In this document: positions 10,401-25,400 of the stretch, piece by piece
Numbering within the stretch: the stretch's first letter is position 1
Layout of the letters: the number at the start of each line of letters is the position of its first letter
Assembly: GCA_947652115.1 (NCBI GenBank)
Contig: OX393567.1
Location: 20,630,817-20,694,816 of the forward strand
DNA: 64,000 nucleotides
Direction: 5' to 3'
Source: Blastomussa wellsi
Lineage: Eukaryota > Cnidaria > Anthozoa > Scleractinia > Plerogyridae
The notes under the pieces: generated by a model
Databases searched by the model: none
What the model was told of the DNA's origin: nothing
The model's input: only the letters and a program-made list of their open reading frames with translations
Position numbers and translations under genes: made by a program

Positions 10401-13400
10401 CACAGGCATCATATTCAATGATCAATAAGGCGATCATCAATCAGATCGTAACAAACACAGCAAATGTGGCCATTTACACCAGAAGAACTTACAATGTCAT
10501 CATTATGATTATTATCCCACTAAGAAAAGCTGCAAAATATTTGGTAAAGACCAGCAAATGATGCAGGTTGCTGGAATGTATGGGTGCTTACATTTAACTA
10601 ACACAGCCCAGCTCTTTGTGATAAATTTGCAGAAGAATAATTGCATGGAGTAAAATGTAAGTCACAACATACAGCTCACCTTGTGATACCCCATCCAACT
10701 GCGACAAGACACATCAAAAAGGAGATCAGAAGCAACACAGTGAAGAGGTAATTTGAACGTGTTCCCTGATAAACTTTGTCCGAAGGCTTGTTATTAAACA
10801 TCAATGCAACCTTTACAGATAAAATAATGACAAAAAATTGATTGTCATCTTTATGCAGTAATCCATTCAAATGATAGCCCATCCAAAATAACAAGAGGCC
10901 ATGTTAGTTGACTGGACTCATTCCCCTGCTAAAACAGACAACATTGTGGCATTGTGTGGCATCCGTCGTGGACAACAGATTAATAAGTGATACTAGTCAC
11001 AAAAAAGATAAGAAGTGCGGTGAGATGTGGCATGCATCAATTAATCTACAGACAACTTATTATTTGACATCCTTCTTGTTTACTACAATCAATCATTCAC
11101 TACTATTCCAACTTATAATTTGCAGATTTCACAGGGAAGATTATTAAATTCATTACCATTTCACTATTATTATAAATATTATCATTATCATTATCATTAT
11201 CATTATCATTATCTTTATCATTATCATTATCATCATCATCATCATCATCATTGTTATTATTATTAATTATTATTATTATTAATTATTAAACATTATTATG
11301 TCTGAAGAAACAAGACGGTACGGGGGTTTCAATAAAATTTGAAGTAGGCAACCAGCAATCTTTAATTTATTCACATTTTGGGAAAAAAGAGTAGCAAATG
11401 TTTTAAGCAAAGTAGAGCAAAGTATCCGATGCTTTTCGCCGGTCATGGGTGATTATTGAAAGCACTGCATGTACATACCTTTTCAATGTAAAACACAAGG
11501 AATAGTTTCACAACACCCATTGCTGGCATAAGGGGACTAAAAAATGTTCCAATCCTAAAATAACAGTGTAAAATGAATATGGTGACTCTCAGGATTATTG
11601 GTACAATGAGAAATAATCAATATTAGACAAAAATAGTTGGCACATTGTTATACAGCTTATTCCAAACTGGCCGCTGATTTATGCACATGCAAATTGGCCC
11701 TTGTTGCCTCGTTCAAGATAAAATATTCTTTTGATTTTTGAGCGTAAAAACGAGACAAGAAGGGCTAATTTGAATACCAACAAAAGAATATTAAGATGGT
11801 AGCCATTTTGGAATATGGTGTATAGCTTGTGGGATTTTTAAGGCCTTGAATTTTTATTCTGAGATTCAAGGACTTTCAAGGTGCATGCAAACCCTGACAG
11901 AGGTAATTCCCCAGCAGCTAATTTACAGGCTGCCCTTACAGTCTGCCAGAACTCATTTAAAGAGCCACTGGTGTCCCAGCAAGAACCCCCATCTAGGCCT
12001 TGCACCCTAATCCCTTTGAACCTTCCTGTTCATCCCCTCCATATCCACCCCTCCCCCTTCCCCTTCAGTTAAACATAAGAGGTAAAAAACATAGCAGTCT
12101 TTTGAAGAGAGTCAAGTCACTCACCAAATCAAACATTCTCCATATACAAGCTGGAGAACCTGTTTTGGTATGTCAAATTCAGGCAAACCAAATCTCTTGA
12201 AAAAGGATGTGTGTTTGTACAACAGTCTGCAAAGGAAATGTTCGTAAATACAACATAGAGCACACATAGGTCTGCAATGCATACCTACAGAATGAAAACA
12301 TGTTCAATGCAGTGTTTCAGTTAGCTAATAAATATGACTCTAACGTGCACTGTATGTGCTGGTCTGGCTAATGGCTAGTCATTAGGACCGGCACAAACTC
12401 TCAACTGAAAGGTGTCTGGCTCATAGAGTTTAGATACAATGAAATGACTAAAAATGGCTCATTGGGACCAGCACGAATTGTCTGTCTTATAGAGGTGTCC
12501 ATCTTCACTTTTAATGTGTCCACCATTTATGCTAATTATCCAGAACACCTGAGTGTATGTCTAAATCCAACATGGGAAATTCTATATTTTTGAGAAATGT
12601 TAACTATGGACGGAAAAACCACATGCAATATAATTATATCATTTGAAAGGTATTGTTTACAAGTGGTATGTCATAAATCATACTAATAGAGGCAGATGAA
12701 GTCAATATTTCAAATCAAAAGCATCCAAAAAACCCCATGTTGCCTAAAAGTATCTCTGTTCAAACTAAAGCGTAATTTGTAGCTTGCATTGTGTGGGTTG
12801 TTATCTTGGCCTTCAAAATGAAAGAGGAAAAGTTGCAAAAATTGCAGGGTGGTTAATCTGGTCCTATATAAGATGGAGGTACAATTTTAATTCATGCTTT
12901 AAAAAGACAGATCTTTCCAGGACCATTTTGCTGTCCAAATTTCGCACAAATTCGTCAAATACTGATCACAAAACGGCATTTTGTGCCATATGGCACTCTT
13001 GGGAGTGAGAGAATTAAGTTCATTGGAACTACTTACTTCCAAATTGTAGTACCAATCAGTGACGCCAAGATGTGCAGGAAAAAGTCAATCCATATTAACA
13101 TGTACATTTGTGAAGCAATCTGATTTTCCCAGTTCTGAAATCAGAAATTACAAAAATGGAATTGTTTATTGTGAGATAGCTAACTGCTGCCATGATACAA
13201 GAGCCTAAATGCACGATGTAATGTCCAAGAACATACATATAACAACCTGAGCTTTACAAGAGCTAGGAACTGCTGACCATTAAGGGAGCTATGTCACAAT
13301 ATTTTGAGTCATTTTTTTTTTTTTGCGATGAACCAAACTAGCCTTAAAATGTACGAAACCTTAAAATTTATAATAGTTTACTTAAGTAGAAAAAGATCAA

Positions 13401-16400
13401 ATAGGTTGTAATAAACCAAAAAGGAACAACGATGATTAAGGATGGGGAAGATTAAAACAAATGACGTGTTTGAAAAATTTAGCCCAAATTTTTCAAAATG
13501 AACGAACTGTGATGTAGCTCCTTTAATTTCCTTTCATTGGTTAACTTGCCAGAAATACAGAAATACAGAACAATGATTCTGATCATGATCCCTTACCTGT
13601 TGGCAACATGTCTCTGGGCTTTCATCACATCTGTTCTCCACTTCTACATAGAGCGTTATCATCAGCACAGCTATTGATGCCAGTCTTAACAGGACAGTCC
13701 TGCAAAAAGTACATCCCCAAGAAATTCATGTCTGTCCCTAAATCAATCAAGATGCCACTAAATAATCATGTAACAAACTGAAAGCATGTTGTTCAAAAAA
13801 CCAAATCTTGCTAGTGCTCATAAGATAAATGGCTGAGGTACCATTTCTCTGTTCTTGTCATCTTCTTAAGTCTAAAATATAGTGAGCTTAAACAGAAAAA
13901 GCAAGGACGACAAGTGAAATTTTTCTTTGTAAAAGAGCCCTCAAGAACTGCAGTGTTGGTGTGTGGAAACAGTGCTTGTTTGACCTTATTTGTTAATAAT
14001 AATAATAATAATAAATTTGTTGAACGCCATTTCTCGATGGTTCAATGGCACTTTACAGCAATAACTAAAAAATAAAAAGCTTAAACATGCTCAAACAAGT
14101 CAGCAATTTACATAGGAACAAAGAAAAAGGTGTGTTTTAAGTTGTCGTTTAAAAATGTCAACTGAGTTCGAACTTTTTACGGCCATAGGTAACGCGTTCC
14201 ATAGACGTGGGGCAGCCACTGCAAAGGACAAACCTCCGTAATTTTAAGATTACGAAGCAGATTTTGTGTAGACAAACGTAACAGTCTTGCTGGACCTCAA
14301 GAACCTCAAGCTGGAACCTTACACTTTGTTGTCTTTACTTTTTATTTATAGCTGGACAGACGCCTTTATTTATAAAATACAAGTAAAGGAAAAAAGAAAA
14401 GAATACACATGTATCACTCAGAGTAGTCCACTCAGGGAGCTTACCGAGCATCCCTGCTACCAACAGGAGCCATGAGTTCTCTAACTAAACTATCTTACCA
14501 TGCACGATAAAAATACGTACAATTATAGCTCTATATTTGATGACACCCCCATAATGCAGACGCTTGTTTAATTATGTATGTTCTTGATATTTACCGTAGT
14601 TTTTCGGTTATAAGGCGTACGGTTTTTTCACAGAAAATTTGCTTTTCTGTTGCAAGTTACTCCTGAAATTGGGGTGCATCTTATAGCCAAATATTTTCAC
14701 AAAACAAAATCCAAAGACTGCAATTTTATCTGAACTTACAATTAAAACGAGCTAAATAAAAGACACTTCACGCTGGAACCATTTTATCTTGAAAGATGGC
14801 CGCTGTTCTTCCTGCTCGCTATCTGTGTCAAACTCATTTAGCCTCATCACAGTGTCTGTCAAATGTCCACTGAAGGAATCCCACACAAGAAGAGCTTTCT
14901 GGTCTATAGTGTAATGAAGATTGTGTTGAATTAACTCCACTTGAAAGGCTTCATTGTATCGAGCAACGATCAACTGCACAGCGAAAACCAAACAAACTAA
15001 AATTTGCATACATGCTGAAGAGCATGTGCTCAGTAACACGATACGTCAACAATGAAATTTGAACCTCGTTTCCGAGAAATTATTTGTTTGCTTCCCTTAT
15101 CGAAAAGATCCCATGGAGAATTTGTGATGTGGAAATAATGCTTACCTTATTTGTCCATCCAGCCTTTCTTTGTGAACTGAGACTTGATGGCACGTTGATG
15201 TTCAGCTATGGAATGCCTTTAAATATGACCTTTGGCAAAATTTTCTCGCCATTTGCTTTCACCACAACCTTGAAACTCTGCTTATTGGTGCCACATCCTG
15301 GTAAACCGCAAGATTCAGTGGCCGGCAGCTCGAACAGCATTGGTGTTTCGTCTATATTGATGTGTATGCATTTTATGTTTATCATTAGAGGTGTGAGTTT
15401 GCAACTTTTGTTTTTGTGTATATCATTAAAATTAATGTATAGCCGAATGCGCCTTATAACCAAAAAACTATGGTATGTTGTAATGACATTAGGTGATCTG
15501 TCGTGTAGGACGCTTCATTACTCTTTTAAAGATTATCCTTATGGTCCCCTATATTTATATATTTATTAATTAATTTAGTGATTGTTATAGAACCATGCCA
15601 TTAACACCCTGCACAACAATGGCACCACATAAGCACGTGCGAAGACACGCACCTGCGCTAATGTGGTATACCACTGGCAGAGGCCGCACTCCTAAGCATA
15701 AAGCGGTGCCGCAAATGCTAGCCAGAATGCCACCATATCCCAATCAGTACAATGTAAGCTACAAACGCTACAAGAGGTCAATATGCTACTGAACGCCTAA
15801 CTGTCATAACCACAGCCTATGCTCCTCATCATTAGCTATGTCAAATGCTATTTAACCATACCTAAATTTTAAAAAATAAATAATTAAACAAATAAGTTCC
15901 TTTGGTGTCCAATTACAGGAGGTTGTAGGTAGATTGTGTTTAATACAGTAAGCATGCCGCTTACCTAAACAAGTTAATATTAACTTCAAATCGTGGACTC
16001 CAGTCTTCAAAGTTAGACAGCGCATTGAAAAGTAATGGCAAAATGAAGTTCAGGAAAGTGATCGTCAGTGATGGTGAAAAACTCAACACCGTCCTCAGAA
16101 AGCTACCTATTTCAGCTGCTTGCCTCTGGTATGTCTGAATAAAGGAACAAATTTTAAGGGGAAACATTGTTAGCTTCTGTAGCTAAGTGCAGCCAATCTC
16201 TAAAATTTATTTAAATGCCCAAAACTTATAGTTAGTGGGTCATTTGAAATGGAATCCGATCTTTTTTGGCTGTTTCAGGAAAAGCCCTAGATTTCGCCGA
16301 AAAAAATCTCAATTTCTTTTTGGAAAGAAAATTTGCCCTAGAAGGTGCTAACCTGTGTGCAAATGAAAATTTGACCCTGTGAAATAGCCATCTGCAAATC

Positions 16401-19400
16401 CAGAGTCTTTCCTTCTACACGCACGCTAATATACCAGATGCCAACATTGTTCTCAGTTCAACTCAATGGCAGGGCTTGAAATTGCGACCAATACGGTCGC
16501 ATTTGCAACCAAATTTTTCTTTTTTGCGACTAAAAATTGCTCTTCAGTCGCAATTTTGCGACTATTCTTTCAAATTGTAGTCTCATTCGCAGCCGTTATT
16601 AGGGTCCTCACGCAATGCTCCTCCTCACTAACGGCTGCTTAAACCCGAACCACATTCCTTTCCCTTTGTTTAGACTTCGCGCGATAATTGCAAAATGCAC
16701 CAATCACGTGTTGCTTATTACTATATTATCGCTAGAACCGATCACATATCAGTTGTCATTTGTCAATGACGTGCCAGTTTCCCACGACAATTTAACGGCT
16801 CCTTCGCGAGATCTCAGAGATTTCCTGTGGATATAAATAAACCCCGAGAAAAGTAGTCGACAGCAGCTCCCGGGAATTCAATTGTTCGTCGCCTTCTAAA
16901 GAATAACAAAATTTTCAAATCTGGGAAAGGTTCACTTGACATTGCTGAGATAATTCGATCTCGCTGTCGTCTGTAGAGCTTGCGACAAATGCTACAAGCG
17001 ATTGATAAAATTTCATCGAGCATCAGATTTTCTGAAACAACTTAAGCAAGAAATTGAAGAGGTATTCAATACAAGAGAAAAACCCAGGACAAAGCGACTG
17101 CTACAACCAGATATGACGGATAAGAATGGCATTGAGGAAAGGAATCCAAATCGCAACGAAATGTCACGAAAAGTGGAAATGCTATTAGGAGTTTCATTTG
17201 TCAGTTTTCGAGGTCGATGTTTAGTAAAAAAAAACTGAAGTATCAGAGGACTTTTCTTTTCTAAAACTGTGTTAATTGAGCAATTTTTAGAGCAATACGA
17301 TTCACCAGAAGACAGCGTAAACAACCCCACGAAAAACAAGCACCAGACCAAATGCCAAATAAAACAGGATATTTAACTTAGCAACCATCATTCAATCTAT
17401 TAATTAGTTTGTGGGAAAGCGCGGCTCATCATGAATGGGTTGCCAATAAAACATGAGTTGTGATTGGACAGTTAGTTTTGGCGCGACTGACTCAGGAATA
17501 TCTGAGCCAAGTTGTGATTGGCTAATCCGTGGAAAGGAATGTGGTTCGGGTTTAAGCAGCCGTTAGTGGGGATGAGCATTGCGTGACAACCCTAATAATG
17601 GCTGCGAAGGAGACTACCCAAATTGGGGATAAAATAAGAATTTTAATTCTTTTGTGTCTTGCTTATGAAGAAAATGTGAAAAGTTTTGGTCAAAATCCAG
17701 TCCAATTCATCTTGATATAATTTACGTACGCGATTCGCTCGATCAGACGCCATTACAGCAATTTCTTTGTAAATATGTATCACTGGCGCACATCGGCGCT
17801 CCCGTTCGCTTAAATCAAACAACTCGGAAAAACAACAAACATGCATGGCAGACGTGGGGGTTTGTGAGTTTGGTTCATCTCACATTTGTCCTTGCCAAAG
17901 ATTCAAACATTTCATAACGATACTCTGACTACTTTTGCTCAATTATGCTACCCCGTAATTTAAGCTACAGCTAAAGCTTGACAAAACGCCTGCAAAGGTA
18001 AAGTGTGTCCAAAAGGTAAAGACTATTAAAATACTCGTGTTGAGTTTTAGATCACAGATGTCCAAGATTGTGTCCTTTTTTGCAGTCGGTCCTCTTCTAA
18101 CTTGTCTATAAATGTAATTTAGTTTTAATAGAATTAAAGTTTGAGAAGGTACTAAATAGTGTACTGAACAGTGATTGATGAAGATGTTGGCACGTGATTC
18201 AATTGACGATCGTTTCATTCAACCATGCATCATTTTTCCATCATTTAATTAACAGAAATGAAATAAAAGGTAAGCTTGCGTTGTTGCAATAGCCAAATCA
18301 TAGCTTATGTGCATTTTGCGACTATAAGTTTCGAACCTGCGACTAAATATTCGCTGCTGGTTGCAAAATATCGACCTGAATTTTTTTTTAATTTCAAGCC
18401 CTGAGTGGTTATTTTTAAAGCAACAGTATCAAATGATCAGAAGTTTTTAATTCGCAACCACCACAAACAGTTATGTAAAACTCGCAGAAAAAATGTCATT
18501 TCTAGCAACACGCATTTGTGGGATCAAAATCAATTTCCACTTAAAGCTGGAAACAACAAAGAGTTGGCTTTTTGGTATTTAAGGACATTTTGAGAAACCA
18601 AAACCTCACAAATAGAAATTGTTTGGTTAATATGGGAGCTGCATCAGATAATTATTATAACTCATTAATGTAGACAAGTATGTTGTATAAATTAAAATAC
18701 TTACAGGGTTTGTAGAAACTTCAACCGTTTTAATGATAGCATAAACAGCTCCTCCAAGTAGTGCTGTCACCACCAAAGTGATAGCGCCTCTTAACGTATA
18801 AAGCCGACATTTCTGGCCTGTTGTTCGATTTTGCACTCTAACCAGTCGTTCCTCTTCAGCCAATTCTGCCTAAAGAACAAGAAGGCACACAATATATTAA
18901 TTTATTACCCTTCACACAGAAGAACCAATGACAGATAACCAAAGTGATGCTTAGTACATGTGGAAGAACCAATGACAGATAACCAAAGTGATGGTTAGTA
19001 CATGTGGTGGTTCAATTTTACCCTTGGTAAAATATGGTATTTTTCTTTGTTTTACATTCATTAGATCACAAAACACCAGAACAAAGGAAAATACCATATT
19101 GTACCAAGGGCAAAATTGAACCACAACGACTACAATAGCTAATTATCTCTTCTCCATCTGACACTTAAATAAAGTTATAATTATTATTAATATTTCTATT
19201 ATTAACAACATGAACTTAATCATCCTTGAGACAAGCAACTCTCAAATTTTGTTTGCCCAGGCAGTCATCTGTTTTAGTTTACATTTGTTTTTGAACCATA
19301 ATGAATTTAACACAAAGCTTCCCCTGGGCTTTAGTCACCCCCTTTAGTCATGGAGCCATGGTCACCCCCATCAGACCTGATGGGGAACTTGAATCTTTCC

Positions 19401-22400
19401 TTCGTTCATCTACCTTAGTTTTAAACTGATTTAAGGACCCTGGTTAGCCATGCTTATGCTTTCAGGTTTCTAATTCATACAGAGAGTGTCTAAAATCACC
19501 AGGAAACTGCAAGAAGCTATTTGACAGACTTCCAGTGAAACAGCTTGCACCAACATGAAATTGCCCTCAGTTGTACATGTATATAGCAGGATGGTGCAGA
19601 GAGCCGAGAAGTGGCATTCCCAAGGTGGAAACAAAAACAGAAGGAACTGGGAAGAAATTCACAACACTTAAGCAACATTTTGCAATGGGAATAAGCACTA
19701 ATAGACAGGATGAGAGCCAAAAGTAAAGGTGTCGGAAATAGAAACTTCAGACCACTTCCCCTCCCTCTATCTCCAAACAACACCTTGTACTGCACAGTAG
19801 TTTGCATACATACATTGTATCACTGCGAGCTTCACCGGTTCATCTAACTTATATCAGTAGTTGGAAAGCACATACCTTGACAGTTTGTACAATATTCTGA
19901 CTTTTAACTTTGGCAGTGTTTTCATCACTTATACAGTAATCCCATGACGCAAACACTTTGTTGCAGAAGGAAGAGGTTGTTCCCCCACTCTCAATGTAAC
20001 TTTGTTGGAAACTTTTTGCTAGACTAAAGAGACACAAAATTAATGCAAACAAATTTAGCCATTCACACGTTATGTTAATCAAGACAGTTCCTCAATAGTT
20101 GCAATGTATGTAGTACTGTAACTGCTTTCAAGTGTTTACATCATATAAATCAAGTAAACAACAATTGAAACACATTTTAGCCAAAGGATTACCAGATTTC
20201 ATTAATGCAAGACAAATAATTTTCCAACTAACGTCAATTTTTTTTATATTTTTAACGTTTTGAATTAAACTAAAAAGATCAAAGAAATTAAACAAGCAAG
20301 ATGAGAATGAAAAGAGGGAAGAGGCACTTGGAATCAACCTAGATTAATTATTACACAGAAGTAACCAGTTGTTTTAAAATAATCTTTCTTTATTTTCTTC
20401 AAATTAAGGAAAAAGTAGCTGACCTTTCTAGGCAAAGTTGAGCGAAGTAGCTGACGCTTTTCGTCAGCCATTGGTGCTTACTGAAAGCACTGAATACTCC
20501 TAGTTGCTTATTGCTACAGAAACCGAATAAGCTCCAGCAGTAAGGGGAGCCCCGATGCACACTTTACCTATACTTAAATACAAAATGAAAATATGCTACT
20601 TACTTTCGGACCATGAGAAGAAGACTGCAAAAGAAATAGGTGCCGCCAACAAGCAAGTAAGCTAAGGGGAGGTCGTATTTTACATCTTCTTCTGATATTA
20701 ACGTAGAGGCAGGATATCCAGCATAAAACATGAGAGTTGTGTTTATCCAGCCCTGAAATTCAACAACCACAAATCATGTCAAATCAGATGTCTAAGTAAA
20801 CAATAGTTACTAACAGACTCTTCTTGAATTGAAACACGAAACTAAATGATGGCATGCTACAAATATGCACAAGAAGTCAGTAGGGACTCAAGCAACTTGA
20901 CCTACAACATTGAAGCCCTGAAAAAATGAAAGAGCTAGTGTGTCAATATCAATAAGGGTTCTCTAATTATACTGTAATTCTGTTCCAATACATTGTACTG
21001 TTAGTAAAGGCTTTGGCCAGACTGAAAAATATCTTCTGTTTCTAGTAACCCAGCAGTGCTAAATCGGAAATCCACAGAATTGTGATCTGATTTGGTTCAC
21101 CCATTGTTTACTGTTCACTTATATAACACAATCGCAGGTATTGCTCATAAGATTGCAGGTTTAAAGTGAAGTCCTTTAGAGATTCTACTCAAAGACTAAT
21201 TTGATATTAAGTACTTACCTGCCCTGTGACGAAGTCTATAAATTGGTCTGCTGTAGATTTTGAACTATCCCCAATACGAAATTCATCAAAATTACAGGAG
21301 TTTGTGTTGGCCTGAGAGGTAATGTTTGCTTTGATCACTACTGATGGTAGCGAAATTAATCCAAACTCCAGGATAAATATCACCACATTTAGAAAGAGTA
21401 ACCACTTCAGGAAAACAAAGAATGACAACACTCCATTTCCAAAGCGGCCTGCAAAATGAAGTTACAGTAGATTAAGACATCAGCGACATGTTTGTCATTT
21501 TCAAAAACCCAGCTGATATCTGGAGCTATAAATTATCATCGGAGACAAAACATAAGATTTCATGTTATCACCAGCCTGTTTCTGCTATAAGTAAAGCAGC
21601 CTCTACAGTTTTAAATCAATGTTTAGATCTTTATACTGTAGTCACAGGATAATTTGTGAATATGCTAACCTAACAGTTTCCTGAAAAGACACAGTTTCAA
21701 CGAGGTAAGGGGACAAGGTTCCTGGTGTTGTGGTCTGGCCTTGTTTCACGGGTTGGTGCACTTCACGAAAAGCCAAATATTCGGACCAGAATTCTCTCAA
21801 ATACGAGTCAGCACACACCTCATACTGTAATTTTCCGATGTATTCTAGTACGCCTGATTCTAAAGACACCTGGGATATCCTATTAGAATCCGGCCTGTAT
21901 TTCCGTATTCAAATTGAACACTCTGGGTGTGCATAACGTATTCAATATTGAATACTCGTGAACACTCCAGGGGCACTTCATGTATTCAAATCGAATACTC
22001 CAGCTGTACTTCACGTATAGAGTACGCCTTGAATACTCTAGGATCACACTGACATATTCGAGGCTAGAATACTCTAGAATATTTTTCATTTGGGCAGTGG
22101 TGCTTAACATAGGGATAACCTCACTGCATCTTTCGTCATTTCCTGTTTTTGTTTTGTTTTATTATATTAGTTGAAAGATATGAAAGCATTATTGTCATGT
22201 ACTGAGCTCAGTCCAAAAGGGCTTTTATTATTAATTAATTTATTTTCCTCAACTATTGTGGTCTCCCTGTGTTGTAGTCAGTCCGAGTGTGAACTTTTTA
22301 ATATAAATTTGTAATGGCAATAAGACCGATCGCGAGTGGAGTACAATTCAGGGAGTAATTAGGCCTAGCCCAATAATTTTTAAATCAGCCGAGGGCACAG

Positions 22401-25400
22401 CACGACCTCAGCCGATTGCAAAATTACAAGCATGGTAAGTCTGCAGTCGGGCCTAGTGACCCATCAGGCCGGAGCTTATCCCGGTTTCTGTAGCATGAAG
22501 CGACAGAGAGTATTTCTACTCCCCCCTGGATGGGATGCTAGTCCATCGCAGGGTTACCCCCCAGCAGTAAATTCGCCGGTACCCATTTATACACCTGGGT
22601 GAAGAGAGGCACTGTGAGAGTAAAGTGTCTTGCCCAAGAACACAACGCAATGGCCCGGCCAGGACTCGAACCCGGACCGTCCGATCCAGAGTCCAGCGCA
22701 CTAACCATTAGGCCACTGTGCCTCCCCAAAAAAAAAAAAAAAAAAAAAAAAATTACAAGCATGATTACTCCCTAAATGAGGTCCAACTACCAATTTAATC
22801 ATACTGATAGCAAAAGTCGAGGTTAGGAAGTCTGAGAGAATCAGTTTCTCAAAACTGTAAGTTGAAGCTGTTTAGATGGAAGCCCATGCATTTTTTGCTC
22901 ACCTTCCACTTCCTTTAAATGTCCCTTCCACAGCTCAATATCTTGAGTCCATTCAGATATTGATGATGAGGTTAACTTCCAGTACTTTGAAAAAGAAATC
23001 AGTAAAATAATCTGTGTGTATATGACTGCACAAGCCAAACTGTCTTGTACCTCTGAAGCATATCCCAGTTTTCTGGAAGCATAACCCAGTTACTTTTATT
23101 ATTGTTTTTCAATTTCTCACAATTACAAAAAACAAGAAACTAAAGACCTGCAAAAAAAGTTATCACGAAAATGAATGACACAGAATTTAAATTCCTAGTG
23201 TAAACCACTTTTTATTAACCTTAGGGCCTGTTTACATGGAGGTGGAGGGACCTCTGGTAGGTGAGGAAGGTTGTCCAGAAAAATCTCCACATGGTTATGA
23301 TAAACTTTATTGTGGAACAGATGTGGAGTAAACTGGCAGTCGCTAGATGCTGTCAATTATTTCAAAACAATCAGTCCACGTCTCTAAGCACATAAATTTT
23401 TTATGATATGATCCAGGGATGCACATTCATAATTGTCCGAGATGACTAAAATCTAATACAGATGACCAAAACAAAAGGTTGCCCGGTTGGCTGGTGGCTG
23501 AATTCTCCATGTATGAAATTCTTCCAAGCTCATATTTAGCTGTCAACTGCTGGTAACTCTCTGTGAGGATGTGGTGGTCATGGAGAAGTAATAATTTACA
23601 TATAAAATTATGTTGTTCTGTTGCCTTCTTTATTTTCAATAGGCAACTAAAAATTTGCCAGGGCAAGTGTGTGATCTGGCACACCTGCCCAGCTAACGAC
23701 TTAAAGAAAAAAAAAGGGACCCTGAGTACTATCCTTGAGTATATTCCCTAGCTAAATCTGGTTAGATTAATTTTATACATTCAAATTCTTTTAGAACTAT
23801 ATTGCTGTACTAACCATGGCAACCCGCAGCTTGAACGCTTTCCATCTGGATATTCGTTTCTGCTTCTGGAAATCTCTAATTGACTTCCTACAAGGATTGA
23901 TAAAGTGTAAAACAAATCATATTAATTCATAGCATGTGATGCATAGAGCAGCCAATTGTAATAATTTAGCGAATTACTTTGGTTTTGCATTACTATGCTC
24001 AGTGATCAGTTTACAAATCTCGCGCCACTTTTTCAACCAATCAGAAGTAAAACCAAAACCAATTGTGAATCATGTGTCCCAGGAGCCACTTCCTTGTGCA
24101 CAGGCCCAGCCGGCTAAGAGGGACAAGCAACTCTGAGATAAGAATATTAACTGTTCGGATATCAAAGGCAATTTTCTGCCAGTAATAAGCACAAGGTTGC
24201 AAACAACAGTCCGATATCGGACAATGGCTGAAATGGCCAACCAGTGTTCGATGAAATAACAACCGTGGTCAGACAGCACAGGAAATTTTTCTTTTTCCTT
24301 CCAAATATATAAATGCCAAAGCTTTTCGTTGACAACACATTACCAAGCACTGACAAACTTATTTTCAAAAGACAGCTTGAAAACTCCCCTTGGAAATACG
24401 TAATCATGGAGTGAAATTAAATGCAAGTTTAAAATTAAACAAATCCGATCTTTACATAAAACCGTATGTTAATAAATATGTGTAAACTCAAACAGTTTCA
24501 TATCAGTGTTTCACTTCAAGAAGGAATTTGATCATTCATGTTTTGGTTCTGCACATGCAAAAGAACAAATAAGATACCTGTCCTTGAAGTTATTAAAAAA
24601 AGTATTTTTTCTCAGGAAAAAGAATGAACAACCTCGCAAATAAACCACTATTTCACTGTTATTATGTGTACGATTTCAAATATGGGCGTTTGAATGAAAT
24701 CAATTTGTCATGCTCATGAGCAAGTTCTCTCTGCACTATTGGTTTGACATTTGATATTAAAAGACTTCAACCAAACTCAAAATGTTATAAGACTTGTAGG
24801 ATGGTAATTCAACGAACTGTTGTTTTAAGCTTCTCTCTGCTTCGGATTGTAAAATTATTGCATTTAAAATTACGAGTTATGTTAGGTATCTGATGAAACC
24901 ACACAAAAGAATAAACGCATTCAAAACAACAGCTAGCTGACGCAGCTTAGCTTCTGATCCCTCAATCTTCCGTGACCCGTGAGTGCACGAAACGCACAAC
25001 AAAAATACATTTTTGTGAGGACACCTTCACACTCTACTAAGATAGATTTCAGATGTACTTGTGGTAGCTAGGCACTGGCTGTACTTCCGGAAAATAATTA
25101 AAAAGGCAAATCTAGTGCGGGATAAACCGAAACTTACATGATCCATTACTCACAAACATGTTGTAAATTGAAGTGCGTTGTGTTAACCACCAATTCTCTG
25201 TTCGCTTTTTAGACTATATACACAATAACGAAACCCAGAAAAGTCGTTTGAGTTCCCTGAATTCTAATAAAGCTTAACTTTAACTTTTTCACGCACTGAA
25301 TTGTATTAACACTTCAAATGACTCACTTGTATCGCCTTTTCGCCGACATGGGTTGAGTAAGCTCTTTCGGGTTTGCTAAATCCTCTTCAACTTCGTCGGT

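Noticed and set aside
11160..11300. CRISPR-like or regular repeat array
   Set aside because: The repeat is a simple compound microsatellite in a eukaryotic intron, without spacers.
15084..15569. 161-codon plus-strand frame
   Set aside because: It is the antisense of the pogo/Tigger transposase remnant.
22660..22727. tRNA gene
   Set aside because: A and B boxes are present here and at similar sites, but cloverleaf pairing fails and each is followed by a shared non-tRNA body; these are SINEs.
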